Positions 55,859 through 64,000 of a stretch of DNA of 64,000 nt are shown in pieces (position 1 is the stretch's first letter; each line of letters starts with the position of its first letter). The notes beneath the pieces were generated by a model. It made no database searches, was not told where the DNA came from, and saw only the letters and a list, made by a program, of their open reading frames with translations. The position numbers and the translations under genes are program-made. The DNA comes from Pictodentalium vernedei (Eukaryota > Mollusca > Scaphopoda > Dentaliida > Dentaliidae), in assembly GCA_031216915.1 (NCBI GenBank), contig CM062294.1, positions 388,917,217 to 388,981,216 of the forward strand, read 5' to 3'.

Positions 55859-57385
55859 AAACAAGAGGCCCCAAGGAGCCTTAATCGCTCACCGGCCAAA
55901 GTGGTTCAAAGAAGTATTTGGGGTCACATTCAGTTAGACATGGTTCATCAACACTACAAAGGTATGAAGTCATGAGAGACAAATTTTATGGAAACTAGGG
56001 ACATGGCTTGAACAAACTTGAGTCTTACCCCCCTAAGGATGCTGCATACCAAATATCAAAAGCATTCATCTGCTGGATCTGAAGAAGATTTTTAAAGAAA
56101 ATTCCTCATTTTGAACTAAGTTATCATTCAGGCTCCCACAGTGAACGCAAATATGAACCCAGGGACTTGGCTTGAACAAACTTGAATCTCACCCCCCAAA
56201 GGATGCTGCAAGCCAAATATCAAAACATTCCGACTGATGAATCTAAAGAAGAAGATTTTTAAAGAAAAATTAATCGTACTGACTAAGTTATAATTCAGGC
56301 TCCCACAGGGAGCACAAATATGGACCCAGGGACTTGGCTTTAACAAACTTGAATCGAATCTCACCCCCCTAAGGATGCTACACACCACAAATCAAAACAT
56401 TCCGACTGCTGGATCTTAAGAAGAAGATTTTTAAAGAAAATTCCTCATTTTGAACTAAGTTATAATTCGGGCAACCACAGTGAGCCCAAATATGAACCCA
56501 GGGACTTGGCTTTAACAACTTGAATCTCACCCCCCCCCTAAGCATGGTGCATACCCAACATTAAAAGATTCTGCCTGCTGGATCTTGAGAAGAAGATTTT
56601 CAATATTCAATATTTGCCTGAAATGCACTAAGTTCAAATTTGGGCTCCTATACTGAGCCCAAATATAAACCCAGGGGTCCGAATTGAACAAACTTGAATC
56701 AGATCCACCCGACAATGTTGCATACCAAATATCAAAAGATTCTGCCTGCTGGATCTGGAGAAGAAAATTTTTTAAGAAATTTGCCTGAAATGCACTAAGT
56801 TCGAATTCGGGCTTCTATAGTGAGCCCAAATATGAATCCAGGGGGCCGATTTGAACAAACTTGAAGCAGATCCCCCCCACAATGTCGCATACCAAATATC
56901 AAAAGATTCTGCCTGCTGGATCTGGAGAAGATGATTTTTGAAGAAATTTGCCTGAAATGCACTAAGTTCGAATTCGACCTTCTATAGTGAGCCCAAATAT
57001 GAATCTAGGGAGCCGATTTGAACAAACTTGAATCAGATCCACCCCACAACGTTGCATACGAAATATCAAAAGATTCTGCCTGCTGGATCTGGAGAAGATT
57101 TTTTAAGAAATTTGCATGAAATGCACTAAGTTCGAAATTGGGCTCCTATATATACTGAGCCCAAATATGAACCCAGGGGCCGATAAGAACAAACTTGAAT
57201 CAGATCCACCCTACAATGTTGCATACCAAATATCATCTGGAGAAGAAGATTTTTTAATGTTTTTCCCATTGCCTACAGCGTTAAAAAGTGCTGACTCAGC
57301 ACTTTTTCAAAGCCCTGAAAAAAGTACCTTGTGATCAAACCGATAGGGATTTTTTTAACCATTTTATGGAAACTAGGGACACGAC

Positions 57386-59515
57386 TTCATGGAGACGAAT
57401 TCTCCTAATAATTTTTACATAAGTCCAACATGTGACTTTGAAGTTATGAATATTGTAAAAATCCCTAAAGTCAAAAGGAAGTAAAAATTGTGATGATATT
57501 AGTTCAAATCTACTAAAACAAACTATTGATCCTATAGTTAATCCATTAACGCACATCCTCAATTGCTCGTTTGCTTGTGGTACTGTTCCAGACAAAATGA
57601 AAATTGCAAAAGTTATTCCTATATTTAAAGCAGGCGACCAACATAACTTTACAAATTACAGACCCATTAGCATACTTCCTACATTCTCAAAAGTGTTAGA
57701 AAAACTTATGTCTGTAAGACTCTTAAAATACTTAAATCGTTTTAGTATCCTACATCCAAATCAGTACGGTTTCAGGAAAAATCATAGTACGGTGCATCCT
57801 GTCTTGCAGTTGTTGAAAACTATATCTGAAGAAAATAACAAAATAAGTAAAAACAGCACACTCGCGCTATTTTTGGACCTTTCAAAAGCGTTCGATACAA
57901 TAGACCATGACATTTTAATAAATAAACTATACAGATACGGTATTAGAGGTTTGGGTAACGACTGGTTTAAAAGCTATTTATCAGATAGACTACAGTATGT
58001 CGCATTTGGCGACTATACATCTGACAGCACAAAAATATCACATGGAGTTCCACAAGGCTCGATACTCGGCCCAACACTGTTCCTAATATATGTCAATGAC
58101 ATCTATCAAGCTTCAAGTTTAAACCTCTTATCTTTTGCTGACGACACCACGGGGCATTCGTCGGGTCCAGACCCAAATCAATTAGTTCAACTCATAAACA
58201 AAGAGCTTGAAAAAATATTTGAATGGTGCTGCGCGAATCGACTTGTATTAAATGCAACAAAAACCAAATACATTTTAATCAACCCCTCCGCCAAAAAAAC
58301 AACAACAATTCGGGATAATATTTTAATAAATGGCCAAATCATAAGTAGAGTAGGTTCAAATAATACAGAAAAATCTCTTAAATTCTTAGGAATACATATT
58401 GATGATAGTTTGTCTTACAAACACCATATATCTCAACTCTCTTCGAAGATTGCACGGGCAAATTTCGCACTGAATAGAGTGAAGACCACGCTTCCCCGTG
58501 AAGCTCTGAAAACACTTTATTATGCTCTGATACACACACATTTAGTGTATGGGATAAATGTATGGGGAAATGCTAGAACGATTAAAAAGATACTGCTCCT
58601 CCAGAAACGCTCCATCCGCATAATAAACAATAAGAAATATAATGCACACACTGATCCTCTTTTTCGGGAGAATAAGATTCTTAAAGTAAACGACCTCTTT
58701 AAACTCCACGCTTGCCTGTTTGTGTTTGACTGGTATCATGAAAACTTGCCAATATCCTTCAGATATTATTTCCACCCTGTAGTCAACACTACGGGTAGAG
58801 CTAGCAGAAGGAGAGATGGCCTCCAAATTGATAGAACAAGGACAAAGTCTCTTGAATACTTCCCAACACACATTTACCCCAGACTCTGGAACGATTTAGA
58901 CTCTGAGCTACGTAACATAAACAACAGAAACAGTTTTAAAAAACAACTAACTACAAAATTGTTGTCCCAATACGCCGATAACATTGACTGTAATAATCCA
59001 TACTGTACTGACTGTGCCATTTAATATTAGGTAGAATATTGTCCTACCCTTATTGATAACATTGACTGTAATAATCCATACCATACTGTCTGTGCCATTT
59101 AACATTTAACATTAGGTAGAATATTGTCCTACCCTTATTGAGGACTCCACATTTTGCGTTGAGCTGTAAAGTGCTGGAGCGGCGCGTGGTGTTGGACTTA
59201 CCAGCGAGGGGGTAGTAGTGCTTATAGACCCATCTTTGTAGGTTATGTATATGTCTGGACAAATTCTCGTCTCTTAACTCACTCGTGTTGGGTACACCAG
59301 CCCCCATCGTCCTAGACCAAGAATAGATAAATGGTGTTAGACAGTCCGATTCCAATGCTGCATGATGAAATTTGCCGGAGACGACAGGTAGACAGCCAAT
59401 CTGGCTATGCCGTCTCCCTGCGGTGTACAGGTATATTTGATAATGTTTGTTATATATATATTACTTATGTATATTTTTGTTGTATACTGCTAAATAAAGA
59501 TTCATTCATTCATTC
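57386..59515 (+). mobile_element. LINE insertion, 5' truncated, ATTC-repeat tail
   Basis: The 5' boundary is uncertain (57368-57390) because TTTTATGGAAACTAGGGAC at 57363 also occurs in F4. The 3' end is a TTCATTCATTCATTCA tail at 59500-59515. ACCATT-TAT occurs on both sides (57358-57367 and 59516-59525, one mismatch) and may be the target duplication. The 3' UTR contains a direct repeat of about 75 bp (TAATAATCCATAC ... TTGTCCTACCCTTATTGA) at about 58992-59060 and 59068-59140. Confidence 0.75.
57467..59024 (+). pseudogene. LINE reverse transcriptase, 5' truncated but long open frame
   Basis: Coding similarity starts upstream of the ATG at 57597: NSPNNFYISPTCDFEVMNIV in one frame, a shift near 57475-57485, then DDISSNLLKQTIDPIVNPL leading into MKIAKVIPIFKAGDQHNFTN. 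RT blocks follow in order: NYRPISILPTFSKVLEKL, NQYGFRKNHSTVHPVLQLL, ALFLDLSKAFDTIDHDIL, HGVPQGSILGPTLFLIYVND, catalytic LSFADDTTGHSS, RLVLNATKTKYILI and LKFLGIHIDDSLSYKHHI. The C-terminus ends in NPYCTDCAI. From 57597 the frame is open for 475 codons with all RT motifs intact. The endonuclease is missing, so the copy is dead although its RT domain could fold. It resembles the Jockey/CR1/L2 group; the clade is not settled. Confidence 0.88.
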
Positions 59516-60147
59516 ACCATTCTATTCTACTGGATAAAAGTAAGCTTTATACAAAATAAGAATTCTCTGTGCCGTGTAGTTTTGGAGATATGGCAGTTTT
59601 AAGGTTTTTCCTATTTTTAGCTCCCGAGGTTCCCACGGGGCAATGAGAAAATAATGTTTTGCATCAATCAACTACTTATGACCCATTATCATCTCATATC
59701 AAATTTGGTTCAAATTGACCTCACGGTTCGGAAAATATAAATTTTAGGCGTGGCCCAAATTTTTGCCCCTCCCATAACAAAGGCAAATAATGCCCGACAA
59801 ACTTCTCTTGAACAAACTTGATTCTAAACCTCAAAAGGACTCTGAACATCATATATCAAGTCTCTGCTACTGGTGATTCATTAGAAGAAGATTTTCAAAA
59901 AATTTGGCCATTTTTTCCACACCCCTCTGCTCAATATGAGCCGAAACCTAATTTGCATACAAATCAAAATGCCCCTATATAACCACTACTTACATGAAAT
60001 TTAATTAAAATGTGGCCAGTGGTTTAGGAGAAAGAGGCTCAAACACCACCTTCACACAGGACGTCGGATGACAGACGACGGACAGACGACGGACGAAGAG
60101 TGATAAGAAAAGCTCACCCTAACTTTCAGTCAGTTGAGCTGATAAAA

Positions 60148-62019
60148 AACAAGAGGCCCCAAGGGGCCTTAATTGCTCACCGGCCAAAGTGGTTCAAAGA
60201 AGTATTTGGGTTCACATTCAGTTAGACATGGTTCATTAACACTACAAAGGAATGAAGTCATGAGAGGCAAATTTTATAGAAAAACACAAAGGAATGGATT
60301 TGAACAAACCTGAACCTAACATGCCCCCGATTTGAACAAATTTGAATCTGACCCACCTAGATGTTGTATACCAAATATGAAATGATTCTGATTGGTGGAT
60401 GTGAAGAAGATTTTAAAAGAAATTCCCTCACATTGCACTTAGTTAAAATTCAGGCTCCAATGGGTAGCCCAAATTAATAACCCAGGTACCAGATTTCAAC
60501 AAACTTGAGTCTTACCCTGCAAGAGATGTTGTATACCAAATATGAATAGATTCTGACTGGTGGATCTGAAGAAATTTCCTTATATTGTACTAAGTTAAAA
60601 TTTGGCTCCCATCGGGAGCCCTAATATCAATCAACCCAGGGACAAGGATTGAACAAACTCAATCTAACCCTCCTAGAGATGTTGTATACCAAATATGAAA
60701 GCATTCTGACTACAGGGTCAAAAGAAAAAGATTTTCAAAACAAGTCGGAACAGGACCCAAAATTTTCAGGCCATAAAAAAAAATTTCCGTCTCAAAATTT
60801 AACAAAATGCATAAAAATCCAAAAAAAATGTCCGAATTTTGGTCCAAAATTTCGGAGTCCAAACCTGACCCAAAAGTTTCAGGCTAAATTTTTTTTTTTT
60901 CATCTCAAAATTGAACAAAACATAAAAAATGAAAAAAAATTCTCCAAATTTTGGTTAAAAATTTCCCCAGTCGGAACCGGACCCAAAATTTTCAGGCAAA
61001 TTTTTTTTTTTTTTTTTCGTCTCAAAATGCACAAAAAATCCCCCCAAAAATTCTGAATTTTGGTCAAAAATTTCTGAGTCAGAACCGGACCCAAAATTTT
61101 CAGGCAGGGCTTGCCTTGAGTCGGGGCTGATCAGCCCAGGCCCCGAGATCAGCCCCGAGGAGCACTTGCTGGGAGCTTTTTTTCAAGCCCCGACATTTTC
61201 CACAAAAAAGCACTAACAATAATGGACAAAATGGAAAATCAGCCCCGAAAAGGCCCCGACCTCAATATGTGGGGCACTTTTTTTAGGCCCCGACCATTTT
61301 ACTCAAGGCGAGCCCTGTTCAGGCTAAAGATTTGGGAGGGTTTTCGTCTCAAAATTGAACAAAATGCATAAAAAGTCCAAACCAGACCCAAAATTTTTTT
61401 TCAACCCAGGTACCCGATTTGAACAAACTTGCATCTCACCGCTCCTAGAGATGATGTACATGTATACCAAATGTTAAAGGATTCTGACTGGTGGATCTGA
61501 AGAAGAAGATTGTTAAAGAAATTTTCTCATATTGCATTAAGTTAAAATTTGGGCTCCCATAGGGAATCCAAATATTAACTGAGAAACTCGATTTGAACAA
61601 ACTTGAATCTGACTCCTCTAGAAATGATGTATACCAAATATGAGAGGATTCTGAATCTGAAGAAGAAGATTTTTAAAGAATATTACACGAATTGCACAAA
61701 GTTAAAATTTGGGCTCCCATAGGGAGCCCAAATATTAACCCAAGGACTCAATTTGAAAAAAACTTGAATCTGCACCCCCCCCCCCCCCCCCCCCCCCTCT
61801 AAACCTCAAAAGGACTCTGTACATCATATATCAAGTCTCTGCTACTGGTGGTTCATTAGAAGAAGATTTTCAAAAAATTTGGCCATTTTTTCCACACCCC
61901 TCTGCTCAATATGAGCCGAAACCTAATTTGCATACAAATCAAAATGCCCCTATATAACCACTACTTACATGAAATTTAATTAAAATGTGGCCAGTGGTTT
62001 AGGAGAAAGAGGCTCAAAC
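60148..62019 (+). mobile_element. Second F4 element, head-to-tail with the first
   Basis: Starts ACAAGAGGCCCCAAGGGGCC five bases after the previous element ends. Units similar to 6598 and 25015 run through 60350-61770. A derived sub-array of about four units (ACCCAAAATTTTCAGG, TTCCGTCTCAAAATT-like, 60745-61100 and 61318-61400), a nested MITE (61105-61317) and a run of 23 C (61775-61797) are included. The F4 3' region (CCTCAAAAGGACTCTG to GGTTTAGGAGAAAGAGGCTC) ends abruptly at about 62019, where F3 begins, so the usual terminal hairpin is missing. Confidence 0.7.
61105..61317. mobile_element. 213-bp MITE, CAGGGCTYGCCTTGAGT ends, TTCAGG duplication
   Basis: CAGGGCTTGCCTTGAGT and ACTCAAGGCGAGCCCTG are inverted ends; TTCAGG at 61099-61104 and 61318-61323. 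The interior is built from repeated GGCCCCGA / TCGGGGC blocks (AATCAGCCCCGAAAAGGCCC). The ends look hAT-like but the duplication visible is 6 bp. Confidence 0.75.
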
Positions 62020-63178
62020 AGTACCCAAGAAGTTTTGTGAAGATCAGTTCATAAATACAGCCTCTAGCCCAAGCCGTATTGGCATTTACATTTACAGTGC
62101 TGAAAGTAACATTGAATAAATCTAAGTTAGTCTGATATGCATAATTTATGCACGAGAAAAAAACCCGTATTATATGTGATGTATCCCATGGTACTAAACA
62201 TTCATACAAAAAATTATTCAAATCAGAGCTTTCATGTGGAAGTTCTGCGCAAAAATCTGATTACCCCTAATTTTGAACAAAATGGCTGCCAGCGGCCATC
62301 TTGAATTTCAGACCAGACCCAAAACACTCGTTCTTGTCCCACGGTGATAACAAAGGTATCCAAGAAGTTTCGTAAAGATCGGTTCATAAAAGCGGCCTCT
62401 AGCCCGAGCCGTATTGGCATTTGCACTGACAGTGCTGAAAGTAACACTAAATAAATCAAAGTTAGTCTAATTTGCATAATTTAAGCACAAGAAAAAAACC
62501 TGTATGATATGTAATGTATCTCATGGTACTAAACATTCATACAAAAAATTATTCAAATCAGAGCTTTCATATGGAAGTTCTCTACAAAAAACAGATTTCT
62601 GCATCGTCGGTACAAAATGGCAGCTGGCAGCCATCTTGTATTTCGGACCGCACCCAAAAACACTCGTTCTCGTCCCACAGTCATAACAAAGGTACCCAAG
62701 AAGTTTCGTAAAGATCGGTTCATAAAAGCGGCCTCTAGCCCGAGCCGTATTGGCATTTGCACTGACAGTGCTGAAAGTAACACTAAATAAATCAAAGTTA
62801 GTCTAATTTCCATAATTTAAGCACAAGAAAAAAACCTGTATGATATGTAATGTATCTCATGGTACTAAACATTCATACAAAAAATTATTCAAATCAGAGC
62901 TTTCATATGGAAGTTCTCTACAAAAAACAGATTTCTGCATCGTCGGTACAAAATGGCGGCTGGCAGCCATCTTGTATTTCGACCGCACCCAAAAACACTC
63001 GTTCTCGTCCCACAGTCATAACAAAGGTACCCAAGAAGTTTCGTAAAGATCGGTTCATAAATACGGCCTCTAGCCCGAGCCGCATCCAATTGTTGACATA
63101 CGGATAGACGGATAGACGGACAGACGGACGACGGGCCATGACAAAAGCTCAAATTTGGCTTCGCAAAAGTTGAGCTAA
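62020..63178 (+). mobile_element. Tandem-repeat element F3, 335-bp units
   Basis: GTACCCAAGAAGTTTCGTAA-like unit starts at 62020, 62355, 62691 and 63026, i.e. 335-336 bp. The second and third units are nearly identical. Each has GCCTCTAGCCCGAGCCGTAT, ATCTCATGGTACTAAACATT and CCATCTTG-ATTTC. A GATAGACGGACAGACGGACG tract and a hairpin GCTCAAATTTGGC-TTCG-CAAAAGTTGAGC ending CTAA at 63178 follow. ORFs on either strand are artefacts of the array. Confidence 0.8.
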
Positions 63179-63855
63179 AAAATAATAAGGTTTTTTTAAT
63201 GCAAGTACTTATTTGGGTTAGGAGAGACATGAAATTTAAATTGATTACAAACATATTGGAATTATCTTGTTGATATTTAGTAAGGAAAAGGTCAAAGCAT
63301 GCACCTGTGAGTTTGTAAACATGCTTTGACAAATAAGAGATTTAAATTTCATTTCTAATACAGACGGTTAATTATCTGCCCTATTCAGCTCACTAGTAGC
63401 AGGATTTGAAGCATAAATGAAAGGAGAAATTATGTATCAAATACTAATTATGATAATTGCTCTATTCACTGAATAAAGTAGTTGCATCAATAATATTTAT
63501 GAAATGAGAAAACAAGTCTATCAAGTCTACACCTGAAAATTAAATAAACAAAAATTGCTTTACCAACAGTTACCAATCAATTTTACCACCAGTTCCATTT
63601 TGATGTACTTAAAATACTTAGAATTACATACTAAATGTCACTGTAAAGTGTAAAACTAACACTTCTCTATGTCAATGTTGTAGCCAACATACAGGGATTC
63701 TTCAACTTCCACATGTATAATGCTAAAGGGGCCATGACCCATGCACCCTGGAAAATAACCACCTTACAGGACCAAAATAGGAACCCTTTTGGCATTAGGA
63801 AGTTGTTCTTCCATACTGGTATATTCTCATCAAGTCTGCATGAAGAATTTGGTTT
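63179..63855. other. No recognised gene; long inverted repeat
   Basis: GAGACATGAAATTTAAATT (about 63222) faces AGATTTAAATTTCATTTCTA (about 63337), and GTCAAAGCATG faces CATGCTTTGAC (63291-63330), so 63220-63360 can fold. Nothing coding was seen. Confidence 0.5.
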
Positions 63856-64000
63856 AACCCTTTACCTAACGTAACAGCCAAAACCGGCCAGTGCTATTCT
63901 CAAAAATCGCCAATTAATTTTCATTATTTTTTTCATTTTTTGCCTCAAAAACATAGGTTATGACCCCTCATTGGAACTAGCTCATCGAGCTCATTCCAAC
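63856..64000. repeat. T4-family repeat, cut by the window end
   Basis: TTAACCCTTTACCTAACGTA, then ATGACCCCTCATTGGAACTA and the facing GAGCTCATTCCAA, as in other T4 copies. Confidence 0.6.

Larger units (their letters stand above)
55859..60142 (+). mobile_element. F4 element, near complete, interrupted by a LINE
   Basis: The 5' end ACAAGAGGCCCCAAGGAGCC then TTAATCGCTCACCGG is shared with 60148. About eight units of 140-170 bp (GGACTTGGCTTGAACAAACT, CATACCAAATATCAAAA, GGAGAAGA-TTTTT and CTCC-CAGTGAGCCCAAATAT) run to 57357. After the LINE, the F4 3' region resumes at CCATTCTATTCTACTGG and ends GACGGACAGACGACGGACGA, then hairpin AGCTCACCCTAAC-TTTCA-GTCAGTTGAGCT and GA at 60142. Confidence 0.75.

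Noticed and set aside
62553..63332. Several overlapping ORFs on both strands
   Set aside because: They repeat with the 335-bp F3 unit and have no protein motif.

Overview
The window looks like nuclear DNA of a marine invertebrate, most likely a mollusc. This is inferred from repeat content: tandem-repeat-bearing transposons of the pearl/HINE type known from bivalves, SINEs with 5S-rRNA-like or tRNA-like heads, a DIRS retrotransposon, Tc1, hAT-like and TTAA-target elements, and the ubiquitous TGACCTTGACCTTTGACC motif. The DNA is AT-rich. I found no bacterial-style operon, no rRNA or intact tRNA gene and no CRISPR array. No complete host gene is visible; the best host candidates are two isolated exon-like ORFs (2538-2638 and 6343-6532, + strand), perhaps intronic context of one gene.

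Layout. 0-10.6 kb: SINEs, two TTAA-flanked palindromic MITEs, two possible exons, and a repeat element (family F4) carrying two nested insertions. 10.7-19.3 kb: a nearly complete DIRS-type tyrosine-recombinase retrotransposon on the minus strand, with inverted terminal repeats, internal complementary region, gag, RT/RNase H and recombinase. Its pol frame is split by a 1.9-kb tandem-repeat element (F1). 19.5-29.3 kb: SINEs, a 156-bp minisatellite element (F2) with a perfect oestrogen-response-element-like palindrome in each unit, a long fold-back repeat and F4/F9 fragments. 30-40.4 kb: two solo LTRs, an F6 element, a broken LINE and a degenerate tandem array. 41-51 kb: a hAT-like BED-finger fragment, element F5, a tandem duplication of an unknown sequence, F7, SINEs and MITEs. 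51.3-55.2 kb: a Tc1 transposon (dead DD34E transposase) containing a dimeric F1 element. 55.9-63.2 kb: two abutting F4 elements, one interrupted by a 5'-truncated LINE whose reverse transcriptase frame is largely open, the other fused to a 335-bp-repeat element (F3). The final 0.8 kb is mostly featureless.

The most unusual themes are: (1) SINEs that share one body but combine two promoter heads (5S-like or tRNA-like) with two different tails, all four combinations being present; (2) at least five unrelated-looking tandem-repeat element families that end the same way, in a hairpin followed by CTAA/CTGA, with a matching inverted motif near the 5' end; (3) deep nesting of these elements in other transposons, which dates insertions and fixes boundaries. 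Family labels F1-F9 and T1-T4 are mine, used only inside this annotation.
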